Origin: Pseudomonadota bacterium
Lineage (GTDB): Bacteria; Pseudomonadota; Gammaproteobacteria; Burkholderiales; Casimicrobiaceae
Direction of reading: 5' to 3'
NCBI GenBank assembly: GCA_018241765.1
Contig: JAFEDD010000035.1
Span: forward strand, 9,412-50,897
DNA length: 41,486 nt
A program made the translations under genes and the position numbers. The number at the start of each line of letters is the position of its first letter. The first letter of the stretch is position 1. Shown here piece after piece: positions 7,709 to 19,258 of the stretch. The notes under the pieces are model-generated. The model had not been told where the DNA came from. It worked only from the letters and a program-made list of their open reading frames with translations, and ran no database searches.

Positions 7709-9601
7709 ATGGCGACACTGGAGACGATCAACGAACCGGCGCAGCTGCGCGCACTGCCGCTCGCCGAGCTGAAAGGTGTGTGCGACGAGTTGCGCGGCTT
7801 CGTGCTCGATTCGGTTTCGCGCACCGGCGGCCATCTGTCGTCGAACCTCGGCGTCGTCGAGCTGACGGTCGCGCTGCACTATTGCCTCGACACGCCGCAC
7901 GACCGGCTGGTCTGGGACGTCGGGCACCAGTGCTATCCGCACAAGATACTGACCGGTCGCCGCGAGCGCATGCACACGCTGCGCCAATGGCAGGGGCTGG
8001 CCGGCTTCCCGAAACGCGACGAGAGTGAATACGACACCTTCGGCGTCGCCCATTCCTCGACCAGCATCTCGGCCGCGCTCGGCATGGCCGTCGCCGCGAA
8101 AGCCAAGGGTGAGAGTCGGCGTGTCGTCGCCGTGATCGGCGATGGAGCGATGACTGCCGGCATGGCCTTCGAAGCCTTGAACAACGCCGGCGCGATGGAC
8201 GCCAACCTGCTGGTGATTCTCAACGACAACGAGATGTCGATCAGCGAGCCGGTCGGCGCGCTCAATCACTACCTCGCGCGACTGCTCGCCTCGAAAACCT
8301 ACGGCGCCGTGCGCAATGTCGGCAAGAGCGTGCTGTCGGCGCTGCCGCCGGTTTCGCGGTTCGCGCGGCGCTGGGAAGAACACACCAAGGGCATGGTGCT
8401 GCCCGGCACCATGTGGGAAGAGTTCGGTTTCAACTACATCGGGCCGATCGACGGCCACGACGTCAATCTGCTGGTCGATACCTTGCAGAAGGTGAAGGAT
8501 CGGCGCGGTCCGCAGTTCCTGCACGTCGTCACCCGCAAGGGCGCGGGCTACGAGCGCGCCGAGGACGACCCGATCCTCTACCACGGCGTGCCGAAGTTCG
8601 ACCGCGCCTCGGGCATCCCGACGGTGCCGGCCGCGTTGCCCAAAAAGACCTACTCGGACATCTTCGGCGACTGGCTGTGCGACACCGCAGCCGTCGACGA
8701 CAAGCTGGTCGCCATCACGCCCGCCATGCGCGAAGGCTCGGGCATGGTGCGCTTTTCGAAGGAGTTCCCGGACCGCTACTTCGATGTCGGCATCGCCGAG
8801 CAGCACAGCGTGACCTTTGCCGCCGGACTCGCCTGCGAGGGGCTGAAACCGGTCGTCGCGATCTACTCGACGTTCCTGCAGCGCGCCTACGATCAACTGG
8901 TGCACGACGTCGTACTGCAAAACCTGCCGGTGGTGTTTGCCATCGATCGCGCCGGGCTGGTCGGAGCCGACGGACCAACCCATGCCGGGTCCTTCGACGT
9001 CGCCTTCATGCGCTGCCTGCCGAACCTGACGATCATGAGCGCGACGAGCGCCGCCGAGTGCCGGGCCATGTTGTCGCACGGTGTGGCGCTGGCGGCGCCC
9101 GCCGCCGTGCGCTATCCGCGCGGCGCGGCGCAGGGCGCGGCCGACGCGGTGATTCCGGCCATCGAGCAGGGGCGCGGCATCGTCGTGCGCAAGGGGGGCC
9201 ACACCGGCGCGCCGCGCGTGGCGATCCTTGCCTGGGGCAGTCTGCTGCATCCGGCGCTGGCCGTTGGCGAGAAGCTCGACGCGACGGTCGTCAACATGCG
9301 CTTCGTGAAGCCGCTCGATGAGGCGCTGGTGCGCGAACTCGCGCGACACCATGACGTTGTGGTCACCCTCGAAGAAGCGGCTGTTCACGGTGGCGCCGGC
9401 AGCGCCGTGGCGGAATCGCTGAGCGCGGCGGGCATCGAGGCGCGACTGCTGTTGCTCGGGCTGCCTGACCGCTTCATCGATCAGGGCGATCCGGCGCTGT
9501 TGCTCGCCGCCGCCGGACTCGACGCGAGCGGCATCGAACGCAGCATCCGCGAGGCGCTGGCAACGGCCGCATCGGGCCGCACCACCCGCGCCGCGGCCTG
9601 A
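7709..9601 (+). CDS. dxs: 1-deoxy-D-xylulose-5-phosphate synthase
   Basis: 630 residues, usual length. It condenses pyruvate and glyceraldehyde 3-phosphate with thiamine diphosphate, the entry step of the MEP isoprenoid pathway. Motifs: GHLSSNLG (41-48, with catalytic His), [18 protein letters not shown], the ThDP motif from GDG at 144-146 to [10 protein letters not shown], the linker [20 protein letters not shown], and the transketolase pyrimidine domain [17 protein letters not shown] with [18 protein letters not shown] 7709 has GGAG upstream. It is the third gene of xseB-ispA-dxs and converges on the gene ending at 9614 with only 12 bases between. Confidence 0.97.
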   Translation: MATLETINEPAQLRALPLAELKGVCDELRGFVLDSVSRTGGHLSSNLGVVELTVALHYCLDTPHDRLVWDVGHQCYPHKILTGRRERMHTLRQWQGLAGFPKRDESEYDTFGVAHSSTSISAALGMAVAAKAKGESRRVVAVIGDGAMTAGMAFEALNNAGAMDANLLVILNDNEMSISEPVGALNHYLARLLASKTYGAVRNVGKSVLSALPPVSRFARRWEEHTKGMVLPGTMWEEFGFNYIGPIDGHDVNLLVDTLQKVKDRRGPQFLHVVTRKGAGYERAEDDPILYHGVPKFDRASGIPTVPAALPKKTYSDIFGDWLCDTAAVDDKLVAITPAMREGSGMVRFSKEFPDRYFDVGIAEQHSVTFAAGLACEGLKPVVAIYSTFLQRAYDQLVHDVVLQNLPVVFAIDRAGLVGADGPTHAGSFDVAFMRCLPNLTIMSATSAAECRAMLSHGVALAAPAAVRYPRGAAQGAADAVIPAIEQGRGIVVRKGGHTGAPRVAILAWGSLLHPALAVGEKLDATVVNMRFVKPLDEALVRELARHHDVVVTLEEAAVHGGAGSAVAESLSAAGIEARLLLLGLPDRFIDQGDPALLLAAAGLDASGIERSIREALATAASGRTTRAAA

Positions 9602-9613
9602 GCGTCGCCCCGG

Positions 9614-10441
9614 TCAGCGCGCGTCGGCGAGCGCCGACACGCCGCGGCGCAACGCGGCCAGATAGTCGAGCCCGAGCGTCGCGCGGCTGCCATACCAACT
9701 CGTCATTTCGCCGTCGATCAGCGTGATCGGGCCAGCCGGATGCTCGGTCGCGATCAACGGTGCGACGTGTCGCTCATCGAAGGCGTAGGGTTCGCTCGAA
9801 AGCAGCACGCGATCGGCCTGCTGCCACAGCGCGTCGCCCGCGACGAGTTCCGGATAGCGCCGCTCGCTCTGCATCGGCAGCGTCTGCCAGCCCACCGTGG
9901 CGAGCATGGCGCTGACGTAGGTGTCGCGCGCCACCGTCATCCACGGGTCCTTCCAGATCAGGTAGAGCACGCTCTCGCGCGGCAGCGCAGCGGCGACCGC
10001 GCGGGCGCGCTGCAAGGCCTGCGCGAACGCGGCGGCCTGCGCCGCGGCGGCGTCAGCGACGGCGAAGACGTGCCCGAACAGCGCGAACAACGCTACGTTG
10101 TCCTCGGGCGTCAGCGGATGGGTGACGACGACGTGCGGCACGACGCGGCGCAAATGCTCGACCGTGTCGCGCCGGTTCTCGTCGATGTTGACGATGACGT
10201 GCGTGGGTTCGGTGGCCAGCAGTTTGGCGACGTTGACGTCCTTCGTGCCGCCCACCTTCGGCACCTCGCGCACGGCGGGGTCGGGGTGAATGCAAAACCC
10301 GGTGCGGGCGACGACGCGGTCACCGAGCCCGAGCGCAAACAGCGTCTCGGTCAGCGACGGCACGAGACTGGCGATACGCGCTCGCTCGGGCGAGTGAAAA
10401 CGCCGGTGGCGCGTACCGATCGCGTCGGGCAGGTGCGTCAT
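9614..10441 (-). CDS. Helical-backbone metal receptor / BtuF-like binding protein without signal peptide
   Basis: 275 residues. The fold family is recognisable from RIASLVPSLTETLFALGLGDRVVARTGFC and from VGGTKDVNVAKLLATEPTHVI, the hallmark of BtuF/FhuD-like class III binding proteins (cobalamin or siderophore receptors). The C-terminal half has SVLYLIWKDPWMTVARDTY and the closing helix LGLDYLAALRRG. No signal peptide or lipobox is visible at the N-terminus (MTHLPDAIGTRHRRFH), whereas transport binding proteins are exported. No ABC permease is adjacent. It follows dsbA by 28 bases on the same strand. It may act in the cytoplasm or may be misannotated at its start; no earlier in-frame start with a signal sequence was found. 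Confidence 0.8.
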   Translation of the reverse strand: MTHLPDAIGTRHRRFHSPERARIASLVPSLTETLFALGLGDRVVARTGFCIHPDPAVREVPKVGGTKDVNVAKLLATEPTHVIVNIDENRRDTVEHLRRVVPHVVVTHPLTPEDNVALFALFGHVFAVADAAAAQAAAFAQALQRARAVAAALPRESVLYLIWKDPWMTVARDTYVSAMLATVGWQTLPMQSERRYPELVAGDALWQQADRVLLSSEPYAFDERHVAPLIATEHPAGPITLIDGEMTSWYGSRATLGLDYLAALRRGVSALADAR

Positions 10442-10469
10442 GCCACACGCACCTCGATGTGCGGCGCGC

Positions 10470-11117
10470 CTATTTCTTGCTGCGCTCGCTGCGCGCCTTG
10501 GCGACGAGGAAATCGAGCGCGGCCGGCATACCTTTGTGCGAGTCTTTCAGTGCGCCCGATTGCACCATGAATTTGCCGTCGACGAACAACACGGGCGTGC
10601 TGTCCACCCGATAGTTGGCGGCCAGCGTCTTCGCGCGATTCATCTTGCTGTTGACGGCAAACGACGCCCACATCTCCTGCACCTTCTTCGCATCGAGGCC
10701 ATTGCTCACGGCCCAGTCGAAGAAGGTCTTGTCGTCCCACAGTTTGATGCCGGCGCCGTGCAGGGCCTGGAACACCTTGGGCGAGAGATCCTCGCGGCCG
10801 AGCCCTTCGAGCGTGTAGTAGATCTTGCCGAGATTGAGCCACGCCGGTTGGAAGACGACCGGAATCTTCTTGAAACTGACGTCGGCCGGTGCCTTGGCCG
10901 CCCATTCCGTCAGATACGGCTCGAGGTCGCGACAGTGCGGGCAGCCGTAGCTGAAGAATTCGATGACTTCGATCTTGTTGCCCGACTCGACCAATTGCGG
11001 CTGCTTCAGGCGTTGGTACTGCTTGCCCTCGGTCAGTTGCTCCTGGGCGGCGGCCGACAGCGTGGTGGCGAGCAGGCCAAGGGCGAGCCATTGGAGGGGT
11101 TTCAACCAGCGAATCAT
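10470..11117 (-). CDS. dsbA: Thiol:disulfide interchange protein DsbA
   Basis: 215 residues with a signal peptide (WLALGLLATTLSAAAQ, cut near residue 24). The thioredoxin-fold active site CPHC (Cys59-Cys62) sits in EFFSYGCPHCRDLEPYL, and the cis-proline loop is DSTPVLFVDG. DsbA oxidises cysteine pairs in newly exported proteins and is reoxidised by DsbB, which is not in the window. The gene lies downstream of argS and the SPOR protein on the minus strand, a common betaproteobacterial order. Exported Cys-containing proteins in the window, such as those at 3850-4404 and 28349-29296, would be plausible clients. Confidence 0.95.
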   Translation of the reverse strand: MIRWLKPLQWLALGLLATTLSAAAQEQLTEGKQYQRLKQPQLVESGNKIEVIEFFSYGCPHCRDLEPYLTEWAAKAPADVSFKKIPVVFQPAWLNLGKIYYTLEGLGREDLSPKVFQALHGAGIKLWDDKTFFDWAVSNGLDAKKVQEMWASFAVNSKMNRAKTLAANYRVDSTPVLFVDGKFMVQSGALKDSHKGMPAALDFLVAKARSERSKK

Positions 11118-11231
11118 GGGGTCTCCGTGTATTTTCGTTGCACAAAAAGGACGACGCAGCGTTCGACTAACGCACGATCGATTCGTTCGCTGACAACGGC
11201 CTTGTCCGGCGCTGCCATGTCCCTGTCCGCT

Positions 11232-11849
11232 TCAGGGTTTGACGACCGAGACCTCGATGCCCTGGCGGGCGAGTTCGCCACGCACACGGCTCGCTTCGTC
11301 GGGGTCGCGGTAGGGGCCGACGCGAACACGGTGCACGACGCCCTTGTCGGGAATATCGACCGCTTCGACGCGGGCCTCGTAGCCGAGCATGGCGAAGCGG
11401 GCGCGTTGATTTTCGGCATCCTGTCGGTTGGCGTAAGCGCCCACTTGCAGCCACAGGCGCCCCCGTGGGACGGCGCTCGGAGCGGGCTCGGCATCACCTG
11501 CCTTCGGCGCAGGCGGTGCGGTGACCACGGGCGGTGGCGCCGGCGCCGCGCTGGGAGCGCTGGCGGTCGGCGCGGCGCCCGGCTGCACGATGCGCTCGGA
11601 ATCGGGTTTGTTCTCGTCCTTGGCGATGGCGCCGGTCTGGCCGGTGGGCTTCGCCTCGGTCTTCGCATCGACTTTGGGACGGATCGGGTCGACGCGCGCG
11701 GCCGGCACCGCATCGGCACGAAACGGCGACGAGTTGTAGATCCAGATGGCGAGCACGCCCGCCACGACGAGACCGACGACGAAGCCGATCAGGCCGCCGA
11801 ACAGAAAGGTGGCGGTCTTGCCGCCCGCGTTGGTCGCTGAGCTATCCAC
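11232..11849 (-). CDS. SPOR-domain membrane protein
   Basis: 205 residues from GTG 11849, eleven bases after the argS stop. One transmembrane helix near residues 16-38 (LFGGLIGFVVGLVVAGVLAIW) is followed by a Pro/Ala/Lys-rich linker and a C-terminal SPOR domain (GRLWLQVGAYANRQDAENQ to VVHRVRVGPYRDPDEASRVR). SPOR domains bind denuded septal peptidoglycan, and this topology resembles FtsN and its relatives, so a divisome-associated role is likely. There is no ATG in the reading frame near the start. The frame extends further into argS, but that part is an out-of-frame shadow of ArgS, so the short GTG start is preferred. Position between argS and dsbA is conserved in betaproteobacteria. Confidence 0.85.
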   Translation of the reverse strand: MDSSATNAGGKTATFLFGGLIGFVVGLVVAGVLAIWIYNSSPFRADAVPAARVDPIRPKVDAKTEAKPTGQTGAIAKDENKPDSERIVQPGAAPTASAPSAAPAPPPVVTAPPAPKAGDAEPAPSAVPRGRLWLQVGAYANRQDAENQRARFAMLGYEARVEAVDIPDKGVVHRVRVGPYRDPDEASRVRGELARQGIEVSVVKP

Positions 11850-11860
11850 GGCGCGGATTC

Positions 11861-13495
11861 TTACATTTTCTCGGGCGCCGACACGCCAAGCAACGCGAGC
11901 GCGTTGGCCAGCACCTGCGCGGTCGCGGCGGCGAGCGCGACCCGCGCGGTTCGCTCGCGCAGCGCGTCGACCAGAAACCGCTCGGCGTTGTACCAGGCGT
12001 GAAACGCGGCAGCCACCTCGCGCAGGTAGAAGGGCAGGAGATGCGGCGCGAGATCGCGGGCCGCGGTCGTCAAGAGCGCCGGGTAGTCGGCGAGGCGGCT
12101 CGCCAGCGCTTGCGCCTTGTCGTGGGTCAGCACGGCGAGATCGGCGTCGGCAAGCGCCTGCGGCGTGAGCGCCGCCTCGCGCAACACCGAGCAGATGCGG
12201 GCGTGCGCATACTGGACGTAGTAGACCGGGTTTTCCTCGCTCTGCGACAGCGCGAGGTCGATGTCGAAGGTGAATTCGCTGTCGGCCTTGCGCGAGACGA
12301 GGAAGAAGCGCACGGCGTCGCGTCCGACCCATTCGATCAGCTCGCCGAGCGTGATGTAGCTGCCCGCCCGCTTCGAGAGCTTGACCTCCTCGCCGCCGCG
12401 CATCACGCGCACCATCGAGTGCAGCAGATAGTCGGGGTAGCCCTTCGGGATGCCGATCGCGAGCGCCTGCAGTCCGGCGCGCACGCGGGCGATGGTGCCG
12501 TGGTGATCGGTGCCCTGGATGTTGACGACCTGCCGAAAGCCGCGCTCCCACTTCGCGACGTGATAGGCGACGTCGGGCACGAAGTAGGTGTAGCCACCGG
12601 CGGCCTTGCGCATCACGCGGTCCTTGTCGTCACCGAAATCGGTGCTGCGCAGCCACAGCGCGCCGTCACGCTCGAACGTGTGCCCGGAGGCCTGAAGGGC
12701 GGCGACGGTGCGCTCGACACGGCCATCGGCGTAGAGCGAACTTTCGAGGTAATAGCAGTCGAAGCGCCGCACGCCGAACGCGGTCAGGTCACGGTCCTGT
12801 TCGGCGCGCAGCATGTCGACGGCGAAGCGACGCACGGCGTCGATGTCGTTGACGTCGCCATGCCGTTCGAGGAACGCCCGGCCGATCTCGATGATGTAGT
12901 CACCGCGGTAGGCGTCCTCCGGCCATTCCGGCGCCTCCGGCCCGATGCCCTGCGCGCGCAGTTGCACCGAGCGGGCGAGGTTGTCGATCTGGTTGCCGGC
13001 GTCGTTGTAATAGAACTCGCGGTGCACGCTGGCACCCTGGGTGTCGAGGATGTTGCACAGCGTGTCGCCGAGCGCGGCCTGGCGGGCGTGCCCGGTGTGC
13101 AGCGGGCCGGTGGGGTTGGCCGACACGAATTCGACCAGCACCTTCTCGCCCGCGCGGCTCGCGCTGTGCCCGAAGGCGGCGCCGGCGCGCAACACCTCGG
13201 CGACGACGGCAAAGCGGGCCGCGGGATGGAGCCGCAGGTTGATGAACCCGGGCCCGGCAATCGTGACCTCCTGCACCCACGGATGCCCCTGCGCGTCGAG
13301 CGCTGCCTTCAGCGCCACGGCGACGTCGCGCGGCGAGCGCCCGAGCGGTTTTGCCAGCTGCAGCGCGACGTTGGTCGCCCAGTCTCCGTGCGCCGCCTGT
13401 TTCGGCCGCTCGAGCCCCGGCACCACGCCGAGGCTGTCGCCGAACGCCGAGCGCAGGCCGTCGGCAATCCATGAATTCAAGACTTCATTTTGCAT
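11861..13495 (-). CDS. argS: Arginyl-tRNA synthetase
   Basis: 544 residues, class Ia. The N-terminal Add-1 tRNA-binding domain is followed by the HIGH-type motif HTGH (133-136) in [13 protein letters not shown]. The KMSKS loop is represented by VKLSKRAG, followed by [20 protein letters not shown]. The C-terminal anticodon-binding domain ends [13 protein letters not shown]. It charges tRNA-Arg in the cytoplasm using ATP. The start at ATG 13495 begins [10 protein letters not shown]. It is the first gene of the minus-strand run argS-SPOR-dsbA. A 120-base palindromic repeat lies between its start and the gatB stop. Confidence 0.97.
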   Translation of the reverse strand: MQNEVLNSWIADGLRSAFGDSLGVVPGLERPKQAAHGDWATNVALQLAKPLGRSPRDVAVALKAALDAQGHPWVQEVTIAGPGFINLRLHPAARFAVVAEVLRAGAAFGHSASRAGEKVLVEFVSANPTGPLHTGHARQAALGDTLCNILDTQGASVHREFYYNDAGNQIDNLARSVQLRAQGIGPEAPEWPEDAYRGDYIIEIGRAFLERHGDVNDIDAVRRFAVDMLRAEQDRDLTAFGVRRFDCYYLESSLYADGRVERTVAALQASGHTFERDGALWLRSTDFGDDKDRVMRKAAGGYTYFVPDVAYHVAKWERGFRQVVNIQGTDHHGTIARVRAGLQALAIGIPKGYPDYLLHSMVRVMRGGEEVKLSKRAGSYITLGELIEWVGRDAVRFFLVSRKADSEFTFDIDLALSQSEENPVYYVQYAHARICSVLREAALTPQALADADLAVLTHDKAQALASRLADYPALLTTAARDLAPHLLPFYLREVAAAFHAWYNAERFLVDALRERTARVALAAATAQVLANALALLGVSAPEKM

Positions 13496-13560
13496 TGCGC
13501 AATTATCCCAAGCGTCGCGTTGCGGTCGGTTGCGGCGCGTCGAACCGTGTCAGACGATGA

Positions 13561-13680
13561 ACAACTTTGCGCCAAAACCCGCATCCATGACAGGCTTCGC
13601 GCATGTTTTTGCCAAAAGTCGAGATTTGGCGATTTTGCGTCGCAAGCCCGTCATGGACGCCATTTGCGTGGAAAGTTGTT
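13561..13680. repeat. Palindromic intergenic repeat, family 2, copy A
   Basis: The left arm starts ACAACTTTGCGCC and contains CCGCATCCATGACAGGCTT (to about 13603). The right arm (13636-13680) contains AAGCCCGTCATGGACGCCAT and ends GAAAGTTGTT, so the two arms are imperfect inverted repeats of about 42 bases. A nested pair, GCCAAA (13611-13616) with TTTGGC (13625-13630), could extend the cruciform. A second full copy is at 29618-29734 and a partial arm is at 27791-27834. Its place between the gatB stop and the argS start suggests it may end or insulate transcription. Confidence 0.75.
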
Positions 13681-13713
13681 GGCACTTCCCCGCCCCCGGC
13701 GCGGCGCCGGCGG

Positions 13714-15150
13714 TCAGCCGAGCCGGCGACGAATGATCTCGTTGACCTGCGCCGGGTTGGCCTTGCCCTGCGAGGCCTTCATGACCTGGCCGACGATGCT
13801 CATCAGCGCCTTTTCCTTGCCGGCCTTGTAATCGGCGATCTGCGCGGCGCTGCGCGCGAGCACCTCGTCGACGATCCGCTCGAGCGCCCCGACATCGCTG
13901 ATCTGGCGCAGGCCGCGTGTGTCGATGATGGCATCGGCGTTCTCGCCCTCGCCGTTCCAGAGGGCCTCGAACACGCTCTTGCCGATCTTGTGGCTGATGG
14001 TGCCGTCGCTGATGCGCTGGATCACGCCGGCGAGCTGCGCTGCGCCGACGGGGGATTGCTCGATGCTCAATTCCTCGCGATTCAACGCCGCCGCCAGATC
14101 ACCGAGCATCCAGTTCGCTGCGAGCTTCGCATCCGCACCGCCCCCAACCGTCGCCTCGTAGAACGCCGCCGTCGCGCCGTCCTGCGACAAGAGCGTCGCG
14201 TCGTACGCAGGCAACCCATACTGCGACGCGAAGCGCGCGCACTTGGCGGCGGGCAGTTCCGGCAGCGCGGCGCGGATGCGTTCGAGCTCGGCATCGGTGA
14301 TGACCAGCGGCGGCAGGTCGGGGTCGGGGAAGTAGCGATAGTCCATCGCATCTTCCTTGGTGCGCATGGCGCGCGTCTCGCCGGTGTCGGGATTGAACAG
14401 CACCGTGGCCTGCACGATTTTCTTGCCGTCCTCGATCTGCTCGATCTGCCAGCGCACCTCGTAGTCGATGGCCTGCTGCATGAACTTGAAGCTGTTCAGG
14501 TTCTTGATCTCGCGGCGGGTGCCGAATTCGGTTTGCCCAAGCGGGCGCACGGAGACGTTGACGTCGCAGCGGAACGAACCCTCCTGCATGTTGCCATCAC
14601 AGATGTCCAGGTAGCGCACCAGGTTGTGCAGCGCGCGGGCGTAGGCGATGGCTTCGTGCGCCGAGCGCATGACCGGTTCGGTGACGATTTCCAGAAGCGG
14701 CGTGCCCGCGCGATTGAGATCGACCCCGGACTGGCCTTCGAACAGATCGTGCACCAGCTTGCCAGCGTCTTCTTCGAGGTGGGCGCGGGTGAGTTCGATG
14801 AACTTGGTCGCGCCGTCGTCGAGCGTGATGGTGAGCCCGCCGCCCTGCACGATGGGCGTCTCGAACTGCGAGATCTGGTAGCCCTTGGGCAGGTCGGGGT
14901 AGAAGTAATTCTTGCGCGCCATGATCGAGCGCTGGTTGATCGTCGCGCCGATGGCAAGGCCAAAGCGCACCGCGCGCTCGACGGCGCCACGGTTCATGAC
15001 CGGCAGCGCGCCGGGCAACGCGAGATCGACGATGGCAGCTTGCGTATTGGGCGCGGCGCCGAATGCCGTGCTGCTGCCGCTGAAAATTTTCGATTGCGTC
15101 GTGAGCTGGACGTGCGTCTCCAGCCCGATGACGATTTCCCACTGTGCCAT
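13714..15150 (-). CDS. gatB: Aspartyl/glutamyl-tRNA amidotransferase subunit B
   Basis: 478 residues, normal length. It starts [20 protein letters not shown] and includes [46 protein letters not shown] and [14 protein letters not shown], all family hallmarks, and it ends with a YqeY-like helical tail ([20 protein letters not shown]). GatB binds misacylated Glu-tRNA-Gln or Asp-tRNA-Asn and activates it with ATP for transamidation using ammonia from GatA. It is last in gatC-gatA-gatB, 13 bases after gatA. Its presence implies that the organism makes Gln-tRNA or Asn-tRNA indirectly. Confidence 0.97.
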   Translation of the reverse strand: MAQWEIVIGLETHVQLTTQSKIFSGSSTAFGAAPNTQAAIVDLALPGALPVMNRGAVERAVRFGLAIGATINQRSIMARKNYFYPDLPKGYQISQFETPIVQGGGLTITLDDGATKFIELTRAHLEEDAGKLVHDLFEGQSGVDLNRAGTPLLEIVTEPVMRSAHEAIAYARALHNLVRYLDICDGNMQEGSFRCDVNVSVRPLGQTEFGTRREIKNLNSFKFMQQAIDYEVRWQIEQIEDGKKIVQATVLFNPDTGETRAMRTKEDAMDYRYFPDPDLPPLVITDAELERIRAALPELPAAKCARFASQYGLPAYDATLLSQDGATAAFYEATVGGGADAKLAANWMLGDLAAALNREELSIEQSPVGAAQLAGVIQRISDGTISHKIGKSVFEALWNGEGENADAIIDTRGLRQISDVGALERIVDEVLARSAAQIADYKAGKEKALMSIVGQVMKASQGKANPAQVNEIIRRRLG

Positions 15151-15163
15151 GGTCGTGCTCGGC

Positions 15164-16627
15164 TCAAATGGACGGATGGCGCGTGTGCCAGTCCGTCGCC
15201 CGTTGAAACTGGTGCGCGGCGTTCAGCATGCGCGCCTCGTCGAGGTAGTTGCCGATGATGTGCATGCCGACGTGCTGGCCGCTGTCATCGACGCCGCAGG
15301 GATGGCTCATCGCCGGCTGGCCGGTGAGATTGGCGCAGATCGTGAAGATGTCGTTCAGGTACATCTTGACCGGGTCATCGCTCTTGGCGCCGAACGCGAA
15401 CGCGCTCTCCGGCGCCGTGGGGCCCATCACCAGATCGCACACCTCGTAGGCACGCTTGAAGTCCTCGGCGATCAGCCGGCGCAGCTTTCCGGCTTGCAGG
15501 TAATAGGCGTCGTAGTAGCCGTGCGACAGCACATAGGTGCCGATCAGGATGCGCCGCTTGACCTCGGCGCCGAAGCCTTCGGCGCGGCTCTTCTTGTACA
15601 GGTCGAGCAGATCGTCGTAGCGTTCGGCGCGATGGCCGTAGCGCACGCCGTCGAAGCGCGACAGGTTGCTCGATGCCTCGGCCGGTGCGACGACGTAGTA
15701 CGCCGGCACCGAGTATTTGACGTTGGGCAGCGAAATTTCGACGGTCGTCGCGCCGAGCTTGCGGTAGACATCGAGCGCGGCGTCGACGGCGCGGGCGATG
15801 TCGGGAGCGACGCCTTCGCCGAAGAATTCCCTGGGCAGTCCGATGCGCAGGCCGGCGAGCGGTCGGGCGAGGTTGCGCGTGTAGTCCTCGCGCGGACGAT
15901 CGAGCGAGGTCGCGTCATGCGGATCGAACCCGGCCATCGCGTTGAGCAACAGCGCACAGTCCTCGGCGGTGCGAGCGAACGGACCGGCCTGATCGAGCGA
16001 CGAGGCGAAAGCGATGATGCCGTAGCGCGAGCAGATGCCGTAGGTCGGCTTGAGCCCGGTCAGGTTGCAGAACATCGCGGGCTGGCGAATCGAGCCGCCG
16101 GTGTCGGTACCGGTGGAGGCCGGGGCCAGCCCAGCAGCAACGGCGGCGGCCGAACCGCCCGACGAGCCGCCGGGAACGCGCGTCAGATCCCACGGGTTTT
16201 TGACGGTGCCGAAATACGAAGTCTCGTTCGACGAACCCATCGCAAACTCGTCCATGTTGAGCTTGCCCAGCGTAACCATCCCGGCGGCGGCCATGTTGGC
16301 CACCACCGTCGAGGTGTAGGGTGCGACGAAGTTCTCCAGCATGCGCGAACCACAGGTCGTGCGCCAACCGTCGATCAGGTAGATGTCCTTGTGCGCCACC
16401 GGCACGCCGAGCAGCGCCGCCGTGTCGCCGCTGGCGCGGCGCGCGTCGGCGGCGCGCGCCTCGGCCAGCGTCTTGTCGCGATCGAGCGTGACGTAGGCGT
16501 TCAACGTCGGGTTCAGCGCCTCGGCGCGGGCGAGGTAATGCTCGGCCAGCTCGCTGGCGCTGACCTGCTTGCGATCCAGCGCGGCCTTGGTCTCGGCGAC
16601 GGTGGCGAAGGGGTTCCAGACGCTCAT
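15164..16627 (-). CDS. gatA: Aspartyl/glutamyl-tRNA amidotransferase subunit A
   Basis: 487 residues. The amidase-signature catalytic triad is visible: Lys80 in [12 protein letters not shown], cis-Ser155 in [14 protein letters not shown] and nucleophile Ser179 in [11 protein letters not shown], each one residue later than in the characterised enzyme numbering I recall (79, 154, 178). GatA hydrolyses glutamine and channels ammonia to GatB. Its start overlaps the gatC stop by four bases and it precedes gatB, so the three subunits are made from one transcript. Confidence 0.97.
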   Translation of the reverse strand: MSVWNPFATVAETKAALDRKQVSASELAEHYLARAEALNPTLNAYVTLDRDKTLAEARAADARRASGDTAALLGVPVAHKDIYLIDGWRTTCGSRMLENFVAPYTSTVVANMAAAGMVTLGKLNMDEFAMGSSNETSYFGTVKNPWDLTRVPGGSSGGSAAAVAAGLAPASTGTDTGGSIRQPAMFCNLTGLKPTYGICSRYGIIAFASSLDQAGPFARTAEDCALLLNAMAGFDPHDATSLDRPREDYTRNLARPLAGLRIGLPREFFGEGVAPDIARAVDAALDVYRKLGATTVEISLPNVKYSVPAYYVVAPAEASSNLSRFDGVRYGHRAERYDDLLDLYKKSRAEGFGAEVKRRILIGTYVLSHGYYDAYYLQAGKLRRLIAEDFKRAYEVCDLVMGPTAPESAFAFGAKSDDPVKMYLNDIFTICANLTGQPAMSHPCGVDDSGQHVGMHIIGNYLDEARMLNAAHQFQRATDWHTRHPSI

Positions 16628-16911
16628 TCGATGACCTTCGGCACGAGGTAGTAACCGTCCGCCGCGGCCGGCGCATTCCGCTGAAACTTGTCGCGTTGAT
16701 TCGTTTCCGTCACCGCGTCCTCGCGCAGGCGCAGCACCATGTCGAGGCCGTGCGACATCGGCTCGACGCCGCGGGTGTCGACCGCCTGCATCTCGTCGAT
16801 CAATTGGAAAATGCCGGCGAGTTTGGCCTGCACATCGGTCACGTCCGATGGCGTGACCGCAATGCGCGCCAGATGCGCGATGCGCTCGATATCTTGGGTG
16901 GTGAGACTCAT
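16624..16911 (-). CDS. gatC: Aspartyl/glutamyl-tRNA amidotransferase subunit C
   Basis: 95 residues, the usual size. Family features include [14 protein letters not shown] at the N-terminus, the helix [16 protein letters not shown] and [20 protein letters not shown], ending YYLVPKVIE. GatC wraps around GatA and GatB and stabilises the complex. It is first in the gatCAB operon, overlaps gatA by four bases, and is divergent from mreB. The Shine-Dalgarno is weak (GGAAAC about seven bases upstream of ATG 16911). Confidence 0.95.
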   Translation of the reverse strand: MSLTTQDIERIAHLARIAVTPSDVTDVQAKLAGIFQLIDEMQAVDTRGVEPMSHGLDMVLRLREDAVTETNQRDKFQRNAPAAADGYYLVPKVIE

Positions 16912-18223
<1,312 letters not shown>

Positions 18224-18322
18224 GTGACCATGCTCGTCGCGTCCGTCGAACGCGCACGCACCGGGACGCGGCACGACGAACGCCGCCAGCACCACAACGC
18301 CAACCCCGCGCGACGCTGAGGC

Positions 18323-19240
18323 ATGCCCACGCACAGCACCTCGTTGCCTGCCGAGCCGCCACCGTTTTTCAAGCGTGGCCCGAGCCCGCTGGCGCGGCTG
18401 ACCTTCTTCGGTGTCGCGTCGCTGACGCTGATGTTCATCGACGCCCGCTTCCGCACGCTGGAGACGGTGCGCATGGCGATCGCCACCGTGATCTATCCCG
18501 TGCAACAGGCGGCGCTCGTCCCCGGCGTGCTTGCCCGCGACATGGCCGAGTTCTTCCAGAGCCGCACCGCGCTGCGCCAGGAAAACGCGGCACTGAAGGC
18601 CGAGCTCTTGGATGCGGAACAAGCGCGACAGGCCTTGACGGCGGCGCAGCTAGAGCGCGAACGCCTGCAAAAGTTGCTGCAGATCGCGCAAACCGGTGCC
18701 ACTCGGGCGCAGGCCACGCGTGTGGCCTATGTCGGGCGCGACCCGTTCTCGCAAAAATTGTTCATCGAACGCAGCGGTGGGCAGAGCTTCGAACCTGGCT
18801 CTGCGGTGGTCGACGAGGCCGGGCTTCTCGGTCAGGTCACCCGCGTGCACCCGCTCCTGGCGGAAGTGACGATGCTGACCGAGAAGGACTTTGCGGTACC
18901 GGTGAAGATCGAGCGCACCGGCGGCCGCGCACTGCTCTACGGTCGCGGCCCCGGCAAACTGCCCGAACTGCGCTACGTTGCCAGCAACGCCGACGTGCGC
19001 GAGGGCGACGTCGTGCTCACCTCGGCCATCGACGGCCTGTATCCGGGCAACGTGCGTGTCGGCCGCATCGGCAGCGTGCAGCGCGATGCCGAAAGCGCCT
19101 TCGCCCGCGTCGAGTGCGTGCCAAGCGCCAATCTGAGCGGCGCCGAACGGGTCCTGGTGCTCGACAAGCCGGCGGCGCTGCCGGCGCGACCCAACCCCGA
19201 TGACACGGCGGCCGAACCGGTGCGCCGCAAGCGCCGCTGA
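18323..19240 (+). CDS. mreC: Rod-shape-determining protein MreC
   Basis: 305 residues. A short cytoplasmic N-terminus and a membrane helix (LARLTFFGVASLTLMFID) are followed by a coiled coil of about residues 75-125 (QENAALKAELLDAEQARQ and on) and the beta-barrel domain (VAYVGRDPFSQKLFIERSGG, GLLGQVTRVHPLLAEVTMLT, YVASNADVREGDVVLTS). The C-terminus is basic and Pro/Ala-rich. MreC is the periplasmic scaffold that activates PBP2. It lies 99 bases after mreB and 18 bases before mreD. Confidence 0.95.
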   Translation: MPTHSTSLPAEPPPFFKRGPSPLARLTFFGVASLTLMFIDARFRTLETVRMAIATVIYPVQQAALVPGVLARDMAEFFQSRTALRQENAALKAELLDAEQARQALTAAQLERERLQKLLQIAQTGATRAQATRVAYVGRDPFSQKLFIERSGGQSFEPGSAVVDEAGLLGQVTRVHPLLAEVTMLTEKDFAVPVKIERTGGRALLYGRGPGKLPELRYVASNADVREGDVVLTSAIDGLYPGNVRVGRIGSVQRDAESAFARVECVPSANLSGAERVLVLDKPAALPARPNPDDTAAEPVRRKRR

Positions 19241-19258
19241 TCGCCGCGAGCGAAGACG

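Noticed and set aside
11232-12551. Single 439-residue protein joining an N-terminal region to the SPOR protein
   Set aside because: The N-terminal part is an out-of-frame reading of argS; the genuine protein starts at GTG 11849 just before its membrane helix.
11534-13474. Plus-strand open frame of 646 codons
   Set aside because: Antisense to argS and the SPOR gene, both of which have clear family motifs; the translation has no recognisable fold.
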